From: Coprinellus micaceus
Lineage: Eukaryota > Basidiomycota > Agaricomycetes > Agaricales > Psathyrellaceae
Direction of reading: 5' to 3'
NCBI GenBank assembly: GCA_951394405.1
Contig: OX596340.1
Location: 2,046,001-2,110,000, forward strand
Length of the DNA: 64,000 nucleotides
Shown here: piece by piece, positions 9,445-22,375 of the stretch
How the letters are laid out: every line of letters begins with the position of its first letter
How positions within the stretch are numbered: position 1 is the stretch's first letter
Made by a program: the position numbers and the translations under genes
The notes under the pieces: generated by a model
Seen by the model: only the letters and a program-made list of their open reading frames with translations
What the model was told of the DNA's origin: nothing
Databases searched by the model: none

Positions 9445-11644
9445 ATGTTGCCAAATAGGCTTGGACTTGGTCTGCGTCCACCTTTGCCGTCGTACGGCCA
9501 GGGTCCCTCAATGCAAGCTCTTGCCCAGCAGCAGCAGCAAATGCAATATATGCAAACGCCTCCAGCTCAGAAACCGACGCTTTTTGTGGGGTCAATATCA
9601 GGGGGGATTACAGACGCATTCTTAACCCAACTGCTTGAGGTGAGCGCTTCGTCTCCTGCTGGCGAGCCACCGACTGAAGAGCCGTATCTGCAGTCTTGCG
9701 GCAAAGTCAACTCCTTCAAGCGTCTGATCACGCCTGCAAACAAGCCTCAAGGCTTCGGCTTTGCTGAATACAACGATCCCGAAAGTGCTCTTCGTGCAAT
9801 GGAGTTGTTGAACGGAGTAGAGCTGCCCGCCCTGGAGGATGGGTGCGCAAATAAGAAGCTACTGGTGCGTTGAATGTCGTTAAGAGATCTCTGTCCAGCC
9901 TACACTCCCCAAATAGATCAAAGCAGACGAGAAAACCAAGCACTACTTGGATGCGTACCAATCCCAGAAGATGTCAACTGACGTGAGTCCACCTGCACAT
10001 GCGCATATGCCCGCCTAACTCTTCGTTCTTAGGAAGAAGAGAAGAGGAAAGAAGACTCGAAGAAGAAAATAGAGAAATATGTTGCCGACATCAACCAAGT
10101 TCAGCAGGACGCCGCAAACAGTGGTCTCATCGACAAAGAGAAATACATCATTCCGCCCCATTTGCACGACTTGCAGGAATCTGACCTCCCGGAAACTCAA
10201 AGAGGTTTGGTCATGACCGAAATCGCGCAATTTCGAGAGCGCGCTGCGAAGCGAGAGCGAGAAAAGTTGAGGGACGTCCAAGCAAGCATTCCTACACTTC
10301 TACCCGCGTCCAACGGGCCGAAAGCGCGGGAATGGGGCAAATCTTCTGCTGTTCCTCCGGCGAAGCATGGACAGAAGCTGACACAGGCTTATGGTAAAGC
10401 AGGCTTTGTGAAGGGAGATGACACAGGATCTCCTGAGGTGCGCTCAACGCCAGCACCAAAGACTGACGAGGAGTTGGAAAACGAAAGGAAGGAAGCCAGG
10501 AGGAAAGATGAGGAGAATTCCTTCAAGGATGTGCGTGTTTCTTCTTTGTGTGTGTTGACGTGCGTGAAGCCAACTGAAGTCCTTCCAGCGGGAACGTCGC
10601 TATGAACCAAGAGAGCGTCAGCGGATACAGGCCATCGAACGCGGCATCTCAAGAGAACAGGCCGAGGGAGAGGCTCAAGAGCGCGATAAGATCGAGATGA
10701 AGCAACGACTAGATGTTTGGGACGACGACGAAAGCGATGAACTGTTCTACATCGATCGGTGAGCCCAATTTTGTGGTTGTTCTCCATTTCACGTTTAGCT
10801 GATCGTTTCTTTCAGCGTGAGGTGGCGCCATATCAGAGCACGCCGGCTGGAGGCTGAAGAAATCGATGATGAGAAGTCGAGGAAGTACGAGGAGCAGGAG
10901 GCAGAGAACCTCAGAAAGGAGTCTGAAGAGTTCCTTGCACGGCAGATGGACGAGATGCAATCATTGGCAGAAGAGCAGCGCAAGGCTGGAATGCTGCTTG
11001 ACGATGGCGCTCCTGTCCGGCTCAATGTGTCGATCGCGGCTCCGACGGCGGGTGGGAAGGATGCTGCAGAGAAGTCGAAGGCGAACGCAGTGTTCGTGGA
11101 AGAGGAGGAGGAAGACGCTCTCAATAAACGGAAAGCACCTCTCGTCAAGCTCGATTTCAGCGTCGCCGAAAGCAGTGAGCAAATCCAAGAACGATTGTTA
11201 CGCATCAAAGACTCCGTGCCTCACGAAGCCGATCCCCTATTCAAGTCGAAAGTTCGCTGGGATGCCCTGTCTGATGTAAGCTGCCCCTGTCATACCACTG
11301 CGAAGTCGTCCTAACTCATTAAACAGACGGTCATTGACCGCAAGTTTGAGCCACTGGTGAAACGGTTAATGACCAAGTACCTCGGTGAGATGGATGAAGA
11401 GGACCTCATCCTATTCGTTCTTGAGCATTTGAAGGATCACAAAGCTCCTCACAAACTAGTGGAAGGGCTTGAACCTGTATGCACCCTTTCGATCTCAAGG
11501 TTGAGCCCGAGCTAACCAGGCCACCAACAGGTTTTGGAAGAAGAAGCTGCCGAATACGTGGTTGGCCTCTGGAGGCAGATCGTATTCGAAAGTATGGCGT
11601 ACAACGAAGGCATCTTAACGGAAAAGATGCTCGTCGATGATTAG
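9445..11644 (+). CDS. RBM25: RBM25-like splicing factor (RRM + PWI)
   Basis: Eight exons: 9445-9639, 9694-9864, 9917-9982, 10033-10530, 10589-10758, 10816-11275, 11327-11476, 11531-11644; 607 aa. N-terminus is Pro/Gln-rich, then an RRM with RNP2 TLFVGSI and RNP1 QGFGFAEY, a charged middle rich in Glu/Arg/Lys (coiled-coil-like, ERAAKREREKLRD), and a C-terminal PWI domain (WDALSDTVIDRKFEPLVKRL...DLILFVLEHLKDHK...YVVGLWRQIVFE). This order defines RBM25, a U1-snRNP-associated regulator of splice-site choice; yeast Snu71 is a distant relative. Nuclear. Intron 1 is 54 bp, in phase and stop-free, so its retention would simply insert 18 residues in the RRM. Confidence 0.93.
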
Positions 11645-12888
11645 GGAGAGGCAGCGATCCCACTACGATGGTGGCCTGGTCGGATGCAGGTGCGTTGTGC
11701 GGTGTTGTTAACGGATAACTGTTACCACTGAGGTTGGCTGGGAAATATCGCACCATTAGTTGAGCATTGGGAATGGGCGTTGGGAAGGATTGTAGGAAGT
11801 TCGCTTTGTGACAGTCGTTCGGTCGAAGTCCGGTGTTATGCCATGTGAGTTCGTCCTCTCGACTTACCCCGCGTTAGAGAATGATATCGCTTCGGTTGTA
11901 TGGAGGTACTACACAACACCCTGAGTTCCCTGCGTCTTTCTGATGGAGTTCCCGATGTGCGTATTTCTTTACTGCTGTCGAGCGATTTCCAAGTTGCATA
12001 ACGTTCACGGGGCATGAGCTCTGAGATGGGGGCTGGGTTCGTTTACGGCACACCCGATTGCACGGGCACACATTTCGTCGATACTAGAGGTGAGCACCAC
12101 GCATGAATGAGAGTTTGTTCCCACCTGAACGATCCTACCAGGTATGGTGACCAATGGTTCAAACCCCTTGACCTTGGCATGATGACGGTGCGTCACCCCC
12201 AACCTGCTTGACCGACCACCGAGAGAGGCATTCTCTCATCTTAGGGCCGCATTGGGTTATTTGCGGCGGTGGTGGCCTGAAATTAGAGACAAATATACGC
12301 TCAAAGTCCCCCCACATTCTCATACTGAGTTGTAAGGTCTCGACCCGAATTGTATCCAGGGTGGCATGCAGCCCTACCCCCTTTGTCACTTAAAGCTATA
12401 TCTCCTCCCAAGATCTCACCCCGGCTGCAAACTGGGAAAGCTGGGATCCGCCCGTTGCCTTACTTTGCGTAGTAAAGACTCGCATGCTAGTGTAGAGGTC
12501 TGTCAGTGATGTTGGATTTGCACCCTCTTGCGAGCACCACGATGTTGTATGACGACTTCGTTTTGTCCATTCACAGTGATGTCAGTCTCGTGTTCGGGAT
12601 CTCCTTCAGGCCGCTTTCCTAGGCCCTCCTCGGTCCTGCAGTTACTCCTGCCAATTCTTTCGCTCCAAAGGTATGGAAATTGATGGAAGCCACTCATGCA
12701 TGTGGGTCGTGGTATTCATCTGGGGTTGCCTTCACACCATCTGTTAGCCTTCGGGGTGTGGGTATCTGGCACCTCCACTTTCCAAGTCCAGGGGCGGGCG
12801 GTGCTTGGCGGCGATCTCCTATACGTCCTCAATATAAATCGAAAGGAGATTCCCCCCTAGACGTCACCGACCGTCCCCCGACAGCGAC
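11645..12888. other. intergenic, promoter of trehalase gene
   Basis: 1.24 kb with only short frames of poor coding character. TATAAAT at 12833-12839, 50 bp before the trehalase ATG, is a good core promoter element. No repeat or RNA gene was identified. Confidence 0.5.
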
Positions 12889-15811
12889 ATGGTTCCAGCG
12901 AGGTCTTTCTGGGTTGCTGCCATCCTCTGGCCACTGCTTCTGGTGTCCATCGCCTCTGGGCAAGATTCGACCGCGACTGCCCCAGCCAGCACAGGAGCTC
13001 CTAGCGAAACCATTGCGACTGCAGCACCCAGCGCAACAGGGCCTTTAGAATCCCCTCTTCCTTCGCAGGTACCTTTGCCCCCAAAGCAGGCATGGTGCCC
13101 GTCGGAGATCTTTTGTGCCGGAGAGGTGAGCTTGGGGGTCAATCTCCAAAGAGCTTAAGATAACCCGTTGAGCTAGCTGCTCCAAACAGTTAATGTCGCT
13201 CACTTGTACCCTGATGACAAGACGTTTGTCGACAAACCCACTAGCAAATCATCGCGCGAGGTGCTAAACGACTTCCGCAACATCTCCTCCGAGACTACAT
13301 ACGGTCAAATTGTATCGTTCTTGGAACAGGACTTTACTGGGGAGGGCCGTGAGCTCCAGCCGCTCACACTCTCCAACTTCAACGCCGAGCCGGCATTCCT
13401 CCGCAATGTATCGGACCCCTTGGTCAAAGGATTTGCGCAGGCTGTACATGGTTTTTGGACCCAGCTCATCAGAGGGACGAACTCCTCGACCTTGTGCGCA
13501 GGCTCAAACGATTGCGAGAGCTCTTTGATCCCTCTCAACCACACCTTTGTTGTTCCCGGTAAGTCGAACCATTTTGCGACGGATTCAAACAATAGGTTTG
13601 CTCATTCTCTTCTTACGGCAGGTGGGAGATTTAGAGAGCAATACTATTGGGACAGCTTCTGGATCGTCGAAGGCCTCCTTGAATCCGAGCTTTACGACAT
13701 TGTGAATGCAACCCTCCAGAACTTTATGGATGAGCTCGACACGATTGGCTTCATTCCCAATGGTGGCCGTATTTACTGTACGCGCCACCAGCCCCTATGA
13801 TTGCCGCCAACATACTGACGTCATCTCTTGCAGATCTGAACCGTTCACAGCCTCCTCTGTTCATCCAGGTGAGCGCGACCGTCCTCTTGAAAGGTCGGAA
13901 GCACTCACATGACATCAGATGCTCTCTCGCTATGTTGCTGTTAGCGGCGATAGAAGTATTCTTACCAGAGCATTGCCCTTGGCTGAGGTAATGACGTCCT
14001 CTTGCCAGAGTCTTCCCAGTAGCACTAACGAACGTTGTAGAAAGAGCTCACCTGGTGGTCTGATAATCGTTCCTTGTCTGTCAGGAGTCCCTTCACGAAC
14101 CAGACGCACAAGGTTTATCACTACTCTGTGAATAACAGCGCGCCACGACCGGAATCATACCTCACGGGTCAGTACTTATGAGGGCTCAACGCTTGCCCTG
14201 ATCTCACCACTGTTGAGCAGATTATACCACCGCCAATGACCCTAACCTTCCGTCTCTCAACGATACACAGAAAGCCGCATTATATGCTGAACTTGCCAGT
14301 GGTGCCGAATCTGGGTGGGACTACACCGTTCGATGGTTCAACCCAGGAGCAGACCACACTACCCTACGAAACCTGAACGTTCGAAGCGCCGTTGCCGTTG
14401 ACTTGAATAGTATTATCTGTGAGTCAACACCTAACCATCACTTAGCGGAGAAGTATGTTTCTCAAACATATATCAGATGGGGCCCACCTCGCCCTCAGAA
14501 ACTTATACGGTAGTTCTCAGTCTTCACGCAGAAACGCTCACAAGGCTTCAGCGGACGCCCTTCGGGAGGCTATCCTTGATCTGAATTGGGATAGCAACAA
14601 AGTTTGGCATCTCACTACACGCCAGTGATTTGTGAGCTAACGGAACTACAGTTGGCATTCTATGACTTCAATATCGGTACCAACTCGAGGAACGAGCTCC
14701 TCACAGCAGCAGCGTTCTATCCGTTCTGGAGTGGGATCATCCCCGATGAAGTGCTCAAGAGCAAGGAGGCAGCATTTGGCGCGTTCTCTTCCGTCCACCT
14801 CGTAATGAACCGTTACAACGGAACTTTCCCCGCCACTTTCGTCGAGACACATCAACAATGGTACGTCTACTCCGAGCGTCGCTGTGACTCTGTATGCCTT
14901 ACTGTTCTCCGGGTAGGGATGCTCCCAACGCTTGGCCACCTCACCAGTATATCGTTTTGCAAGCTTTGCGTCACCTTCCTTCAAACGTGACGGGAGGAGC
15001 GCTTCCCTCCCGACCTGAGGGACAGTCCACCTTTTCCCTCATCCCCACTGGTCAACTTGGAGTAGAAGAAGCAGATCTGCAAGGCCAGCCGGTCACTCAG
15101 GACCGGAATGCGACAACCTCAGGACCTGAAGCCGACATCAACTTATTGAACGGTACGGTCATCAACGGGGGAAACGCAACAGAATCAGAGGGTTGGGCCG
15201 AGGCATTGGAGAGGCAACTTGCCAACCGCTATTACGCCAGCACTCTGTGCAGCTGGTGAGTGTGATTCTCTCCGGCTCGGAAAGGGTTGCGACGGTACAC
15301 CTTAGCTAATCAGTCTCTTCCCTGAAGGTATGCAAGCGGTGGGTCAATTCCTGATATATTGCCAAGGCTCTCGGAAGCGGAATTGAATGTCACTGGAAGC
15401 GCGTCCAGCAATGGTCACGTACGTTGCAAAGCCTCCTTCTGGCTGTTGATTGCTAACCTTTTGAATTGAAAAAAATCAGATGTTTGAAAAGTTTTCCAAC
15501 CTTGACATCGATTCTGCGGGGCGCGGTGGAGAGTACGTAGTGCAGGTGCGTTCGTATCTCGCCAGTTAAACGTTCGTGTCCTGATGACCGCTTAGGCTGG
15601 GTTCGGCTGGACCAATGGTGTTTTACTTTGGGTAGCTAGCAGGTACGGGATGGTCCTTTCCGCACCTCAGTGCCCAAACCTTCTCGACGAGGTAATCGTT
15701 GGAGGCGACAATTCTGGCGCAAGCGGTGCGGGGAATGCTGCAAACTCCCTTCGTGTGCCCGCAGTTGCCCTGTCCTTCATCATACCCGCTTTGATCAGCC
15801 TTTTACATTAG
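12889..15811 (+). CDS. GH37 trehalase, secreted and probably GPI-anchored
   Basis: Thirteen exons: 12889-13125, 13177-13558, 13622-13777, 13834-13868, 13919-13987, 14041-14167, 14221-14418, 14477-14601, 14652-14860, 14917-15255, 15328-15418, 15480-15545, 15596-15811; 749 aa. Begins with a signal peptide (WVAAILWPLLLVSIASG) and a Thr/Ala/Pro-rich linker. Both GH37 signatures are present: GGRFREQYYWDSFW and QQWDAPNAWPPHQ. Many N-x-S/T sequons and a hydrophobic C-terminal tail after a Gly/Ala/Ser spacer (VPAVALSFIIPALISLLH) indicate a GPI-anchored wall or surface enzyme. It hydrolyses trehalose to two glucose outside the cell. Intron 10 ends in GAAG (15327), the only acceptor that keeps WYASGG in frame. 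It is distinct from cytosolic neutral trehalase, which lacks a signal peptide. Confidence 0.94.
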
Positions 15812-16846
15812 CCTCGTCACTATGTCTACCAGGGCTGGGTGCCGAACGTTTGTTCCGTCATTTTGGAGCGTTTTGGGCGCGCCTTGACTTCGCGCAGCAC
15901 CCCGCGCGGTACATACCCCATGATACCCCACATCTTTATTGCCACTCACATGGCGATCACGGATTTACTACCGCTGCATCGTCATACGACCTCATACGAC
16001 TCGACAAAAGTTCCCGAACCCTTGTTTGTACTTTTATCCTCTTTTATCTTCTCCGCCAAGGAACTTTGGAAACGGATGCAAGACCACTTATTTGAAGCGG
16101 TTAAAGAGACTGATCTAGTCCGATCACTGAGCTAAGCGCCCGCGGCCCCGCTCCTTGTCTCTCTGCAGGGATGCAGCCTAGAAACGGGGTACTAGTGTAA
16201 CACGCGTAGGTACTGACCACATCTACGTACACCAATGGCAATCAGGGAAACAGCCGCGCCTATGAGGGAGAGCACTTCCTCGTTCAAACCCATAAACGGA
16301 GATCATCGGTGGCCGATGGGTTGACATGGACATCACCCAAACCGATAGTCCGACAAACTTCCCTTTCACTTGCCCCGCTTGTACGTGGGTTCAGGTGCAC
16401 CCGCATGGACTCTCCTGCAGGCTCCACCGCGGCGAAACACAATTTTATTCTTGTTTGGGTCAAGGTTCGCGGCGGACACTAACACCGATTTACGTTCACA
16501 ACATCCGTAGCCCCGGAAGCCCGTATTACAGCTCACCTGGCCATGTACGGACTTCCAACCAACCATAAACAAGAAGATTAGTAGGTAACCATACTGCGAT
16601 GCGGCGTAACTGACTTTTCACAAGCAATAGTTGTGAAGAACTCCCGTCCTGAACTGCGTCTGCTGACGCTGTGCGATGTGTTCACGAAGCGTATACGCCC
16701 CTCGTACGCCGAGACAAGACGCGTGTGGTGCGAGGTCTCGGGTAATTTCCACCAACAGGAAATGATTGTGGGGAAGGTTAACGCTGGGGTATAAAGCTTA
16801 ACCAAAAATTTTGAAGGAACCCCAGGTCGCACTTCCAGGTCCAAGG
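15812..16846. other. intergenic, promoter of esterase gene
   Basis: About 1.03 kb without a credible gene. TATAAAG at 16790-16796 precedes the esterase ATG by about 50 bp. The frames present have no family features. Confidence 0.5.
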
Positions 16847-18615
16847 ATGGTTGCATTGGTCCTCGTCGCTCTCGCTCTCCAAGCAGCCGTCTCCCGCGCT
16901 GTTCCCACTGCCTTCAATGAGGCCAGAGCCACAGATCCTACCATAACCGCTTCTGGAGGCACCTTCGTCGGCAAAGCGGACGGGACCATCCAACAGTTCT
17001 ACGGCATTCCATTCGCTGAGCCACCGTACGTGAACTCGCTCCCAGATCCTGGCTGGCCGTCTGACCGATCCCCGTACAGAGTGGGGGACCTACGATATCG
17101 GTTGCCCAAGGGCATTACCTCGTACAATGGGACCGTCAAAACCCAAGCATACGGCCCGTCTTGCCCTCAGCAGGCTGTATCCTTGCCCATTGTTTCCGGC
17201 CTTGCTGCAGAGGCAACTGACTATCTCGTCAACTCCATATTCGGCCAGGTGTTTCCTGATAGCGAGGATTGCCTAACCCTCAATATCGTCAAGCCCGCCA
17301 CCGCCGCCGCCACCTCCAACTTGCCCGTTCTCGTCTGGATCTTCGGTGGCGGGTTCGTGCTCGGCTCGACCTCCATGTACGATGGTTCCGCCCTTGTTAC
17401 CAAGTCGCAGAAGTTGGGACAGCCCGTCATCTTCGTTAGCATGAACTATCGCTTGAATGGTCTTGGCTTCTTGGCCAGCAAAGAGGTCCGAGATGCGGGG
17501 ATCGGCAACCTCGGTTTACAAGATCGTGAGTTTCGACTCGTACCCACACTTGGACACAACTAACCACCATGCACATAGAACGTGAGGCTTTGCGGTGGAT
17601 CAAGAGGAACATTGCCCAGTTTGGTGGCGATCCTAGCAAGGTCACCATCTGGGGCGAGTCCGCTGGTGCCATTTCGGCCGCTCTGCAGATGGTTGGATAC
17701 GATGCCAACACCGAGGGCCTTTTTCGAGGTGCCTTCATGCAGTCCGGAGCCACCATCCCCGTTGGCCCCGTCGAGAACGGTCAGATTTACTACGACTTCA
17801 TCGTAAAGGATACCGGGTGCTCCGGTGCGGCCAACACCCTCGACTGCTTGAGGACTGTTCCGTACACCAAGCTCATGGCTGCGATCGACAAAACCCCGTC
17901 CATCTTCGCCTACCAATCCCTCCGACTCGCATGGCTGCCTCGGACCGATGGTATCTTCCTCACCGACAATCCCATGAACCTCGTCCAGAATGGCAAGGTC
18001 GCCAAAATCCCCTATGTCACCGGCAACTGCGACGACGAGGGCACCTTGTTCTCCCTCTCCACTTTGAACGTTACCACCGACGCCGGATTCCGTGGCTGGG
18101 TCAAGAACACTTTCCTCCCTGGCCTCACCGACGCTCAAGTCAACACCATTGCCGAGAAGTACCCCGCCAATCCCAGTGCAGGTTCTCCGTTCGACACCGG
18201 AATCTTGAACGCTATCACCCCCCAATTCAAGCGGTTCGCCGCCTTCCAAGGCGATGGTGTCTTCCAGGCCCCTCGTCGTTGGTTCCAGCGCTACACCGTC
18301 GGCAAGCAACCTTCCTGGGCCTTCATCAATAGGCGACTCAAACTCCTCCCCGTCCTCGGCTCTGCACACGCCACCGATCTCCTCAACAGTTTCTTCCTCG
18401 GCCAGGAATTGCAAGATTACCTCATCCGCTTCACCAACAAGCTTGACCCGAACTCTAACTCCCTCCTCAGCTTCAACTGGCCTCAGTACGACCTTACGAA
18501 CAAGAGGGTCCTCGTCTTCAGGGACGGCCTCATCCCTCTCGCGATCGACAAGGATGACCATCGTGGGGATGCGATGGACGCTCTCAACGCTATCACCTTT
18601 ACGAACCCTGTGTAA
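16847..18615 (+). CDS. type-B carboxylesterase/lipase, secreted
   Basis: Three exons (16847-17025, 17080-17525, 17579-18615) give 553 aa. A signal peptide (MVALVLVALALQAAVSRA) is followed by the esterase/lipase (alpha/beta hydrolase) fold: FYGIPFAEPPVGDLRYR, DSEDCLTLNIVKP, oxyanion-hole FGGGF, the nucleophile elbow GESAGA, an acidic residue in NCDDEGTLF, and the catalytic His in GSAHATDLL. The layout is that of fungal Candida-rugosa-type lipases and esterases. It likely hydrolyses esters outside the cell; substrate cannot be read from sequence. Introns sit after FAEPP and within GLQDQRE. It is convergent with SLP1, 238 bp between stops. Confidence 0.94.
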
Positions 18616-18853
18616 AATCGATGTATCATTATAATGACTTTGTATTATACCCAGCAACACACCTTCGAATGTATACTCACTCCACCACGAATAAACCCTC
18701 TGCTATTTTCATCTCGTTGAGACCGCCGCGGTTGTGGTTCACTCGGTCTTCGGCGGTCCTTCCACCCTATCAACCCAGACATTTGTATGTGTCAGTAATC
18801 GAAATGATGGACGACAGCAGAGCACGCCAATGAATTCCAGTCACCTAGCTACA

Positions 18854-21816
18854 TCAGTCCACATCGACGACGTCCACATCTGAGCTATCAGAACCGATCA
18901 TACTATCTGTGTCAGCCCAATTGCTCTCAGTGTCCCTATCATCCCCACTGAACGCCTTGAATGCGATGGCGGCTTTCTCTCGTTCTCTATCCAAATTCCG
19001 GGAGAACAAAGATGTGCCCGCAGGAGCGGAAAACACATCCAATGGATCCATCTCCGCACCAAGGTCGGTGTTTTCGTCTGTCCGCTTTGAAAGAGTCTCC
19101 CTCGATGGTGTTCGAGTGTGAACATGACTACTACGTTCTGCCGTGCTTGAATTTTTGGCGGGGTGTAGGTGAGCACTCCTTGCCCACTTCTTCGCACTCT
19201 TCTGAGGAGCAGCAGAAGGGAAGAAGGTTGAATGGGCACCATGAGAGTTCGAGCGCAAGAGGGGCTGCGGGCGCAAATGCGCTACCCGGATGGGAGTCGG
19301 TGTTCCGGTCCGTTGAGGAATGGCAGTCTGAGGCGTTCGTTTTGTGGAAGGTGGGACGCCAGCTGTGCGTAATGATGGTGTACGAGAACGTGGTTGAGAT
19401 AGTTTATTCTGCCTCGAAGCACGATACTCGGATGGTAAGGGTGCAGTATTCAGTTGTATTTCTTCCAAAGGTGGTTTTCTCCAACCGTGGTCTTTGGAAC
19501 GGGGGAAGTTTACTCCGCCATCTATCGGAAAAGGGATCAATTTTGAAACTTGGAAAACGATAGGTAAGGAGTTCCCACCAAGTAATTTCGCCGTTGCCTT
19601 TGAGGGTGAAGTGGTCATCGATGGTTCGAGCCGAGCGCGAACAGGGCTGCCGCTCGTACTTCTCCCCATGAAGCGATTCCAGTCCCCACTCAGCCTGAGG
19701 TGCCTTCTACCCCATTCTCGCATCGAGCCAGGGGCAGAGTTTACCACAATGGATTCCCCTCGAGAGCCTCGGGTAAGGCCCATAAATATCAGAACTGCGA
19801 GAAGCAGGCATAACTGGACCACTCCAAGGCGCTTCTCCAACAGAATCTGCATGGGCATTGGCGGTGAGTTTCACGGCCAACGTCGTTGAGTGAGTACTAA
19901 CCTCTTCACCAATGTGATCTAGTTTCGACCTGAGCTGGTTATAGTCGATGATCATCTGCATCTTTTCTTTCTCCCATTGTTGGGTAGTCTTTTGGTACGT
20001 CGCGCGCTGAGATCGGGTCTGTAAAATCAATGAGATGACTTCACGTGCAGTAAACCCTCCATGTACTACTGACCACTGCTTCTAAGCGGCCCATGTCCTC
20101 GTTCAGGCGCTTGATGAGGTCGCGAATAGCGCTATTCTGCTGCTCGATGTATTGAGCATAAAGTGTGTGGTTGGTTTCTATCGCACTGAGCCGGTTCATG
20201 ATTGTGCGATAGATTGACTCGCCACCCTTGCCCGCCGAGGGTGGAAGTGTGATCGAGGAAGAGACTACAGCAATCGAGGAGGATGAAGGGTTCGGCGGTG
20301 CAACTTGCGATGGAGAAGGCGTCGATGTAGCTCGGGAGATTGAAGTTGAAGATGTCGAGTTGCCAATGAGCTGGGTTGAGATGGTGGGCTTGCTTGATGT
20401 CGTGGCATTGGGATCGGAGACGACGGAATATATGGTGGCAGATGCGATAGATGTGGAACTGGAAGATGCAACAGAAGGCAGAGAATCGAAAGAAATCGAA
20501 GAGGGTGATGGTGTCGCAGAGGAAGACCCGTAAGTATCCGTTGAGTGAAACGCCTGCGAATGGGAGACCATGCTTGATACTTGAGTACCATTGGATTCCG
20601 AAGGGGTATCATTTGGACCTGGATGATTACTTTCGTGAGCGGTCGGAAGGGGGGAAGATTTCAGGGAGACCGAATGGTGAGGTGCAGGAGGAAGTTCGAT
20701 GATAATGGGGTCGGTAACCGGATCAGGGTTGGTTGTAGATTGAGGGGTTTGGGCAGGGTTTATCGTTGCAACGGCGGTGGTTGCTTCCACCTCAAGGGGT
20801 GGATTGGGTATTGCGACTTTCACAACATTCTCCAACTCTGCCTGCTTGCCCTTGCTTTCGGCTTCCCAAAGTTCCCACTTCCACTTTTCCAAGTGGGTTA
20901 AGCCGTACACCCGCAAAAGCGAGAGCGGGCAATAGTATTCATTGCCGTAGTGGGAATGGAAGTCGATACGAATGTACCGGTAGAAGTCCCGCACTGTCGC
21001 GGGCGTATGGAAGGACTGAGTGCAATAAATAAGCAAACAAGATTTCAACGTCCATTAAACACTGACCTGAACACCGCGTATATTCTTCGCCCTATACGCC
21101 CCAGCGTCCGCCCAAGGGCCGTTATACGTCTTTGCGACACTGACTGTGAAATCCTTGAAGACACCGCTGAAGAACTCAAAATTCGCCATTTGCACAGTAT
21201 CAATCTTGATGTCCTCGCAAAGCTCGACCACCACGAACTGATGAGCGTCTGACTTCCGGCATGGACTGAGCATGTAGCGATCCTTCTTCGAGGATAGGAT
21301 GGATGACGACGACTTTGCGCCTTTATGCGTGGCGTGAACTCGTGCAGAGCAATCCAAGCTGGCGTAGTTGAACCGGTCGGTGATAGGTACGCGGAAGTGA
21401 GGCAGGAGTGCTTCTGTGGAGTATGGGCCATCCTCGGAGCCAGCGTGCGTCGTGGAACCAACATCTTCAACCAGAGCCGACCCTTCCTTCGAATCTGACC
21501 CTCGTTCTCCCTTAGAATCGTTCACCGGTGCACTTCCAGATCGGTTGCCGCCCTTCTCTGCTGCCTCCGAATTCGCATCCGCCTGAATTTGCCTCTGTGA
21601 TTGTTTTGCTTTCCATTCCTCGAACGAAAGCAAGACATCGTCGTCAGCAGGTTCCAAGTTTTGAGGTGCTTTCAGGCAGCATATTGGAGGGTCAGTCTGC
21701 TTCGGTATCCGCAAAACGATGGGTCGGAAGGGGTCATTGGGCGTAGTCGGTTCCGAAAAGGCGCTGAGGGTTATTAGGAGAAGAGAAAGAAGAACAAGAG
21801 GTAGCCTCCCAAGCAT
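18854..21816 (-). CDS. SLP1: SUN-domain protein, SLP1 type (ER membrane)
   Basis: Four exons: 21067-21816, 20074-21015, 19902-20018, 18854-19846; 933 aa. An N-terminal ER signal (MLGRLPLVLLSLLLITLSAF) precedes a low-complexity region with DDDVLLSFEEWKAKQ, a motif typical of SLP1/Osteopotentia proteins. The SUN domain follows (ITDRFNYASLDCSARVHATH...LSPCRKSDAHQFVVVELCEDIKIDTVQMANFEFF...DFYRYIRIDFHSHYGNEYYCPLSLLRVYG). A long Ser/Thr/Pro-rich stretch, a coiled coil (YQKTTQQWEKEKMQMIIDYN) and one transmembrane helix (VVQLCLLLAVLIFMGLT) come next, then a Pro/Ser-rich tail ending in Asp residues. In yeast, Slp1 with Emp65 protects soluble proteins in the ER from degradation. The upstream frame extends past 21816 without a better start. 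Confidence 0.92.
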
Positions 21817-22375
21817 TCCAACCGTCAATGCTGGGAGAGTTAGGCAGTGTGACTGAGCTCCACTGTTGCGACGTCGCTGTTGGTGGTTTGAGTGCTCCTC
21901 GTCGTCGAGGGTAGAGCCGCGAACGCTGGACACGTCTGGACCACGCATGGTGCTTCAGCCGGTAAATGCTTCCGGCTATTGATTGCCCTGGCCGGACCGA
22001 CCGTGGGAACTCGGGTCTCAACCAAGCCGAGTTGCCGGTCGCCGCTTAGATGAGAGTTAGGGGCTTGACGACTCTTGCCCGCCACCACCACCCCCCGGCG
22101 TTCTAGACCTACCAGAATGAAGCTGGAGTCGCTCATCTGGAGCTGTTAAATGGTGCCTTTGAAGCTAGACTTCGAATCTCATGTCTGTCGCTCATCTCCT
22201 AGACATCTCCAGGCCAGATGATGGACGAATTCGACGCGATCTGTGTCAAGAGGGTGTCTACCAAGAATAAATCTCCGAGAAGGTTATAAATTGGGCGGTA
22301 TCCAGAAGGTGCTGCGGCTGTTTTTCTTGACCTTCTTTCCCCTCATTCTTCGGTTTCTCCTCTGACAAATTCGAA
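21817..22375. promoter_or_regulatory. divergent promoter, SLP1 / FMN oxidase
   Basis: 559 bp between divergent starts. TATAAA at 22285-22290 lies 86 bp before the plus-strand ATG. No TATA is clear on the SLP1 side. Confidence 0.45.

Noticed and set aside
17560..18660. 366-codon open frame antisense to the esterase
   Set aside because: It mirrors the codon bias of the esterase coding strand; Glu/Val/Gly-rich composition is typical of an antisense shadow and no domain is visible.
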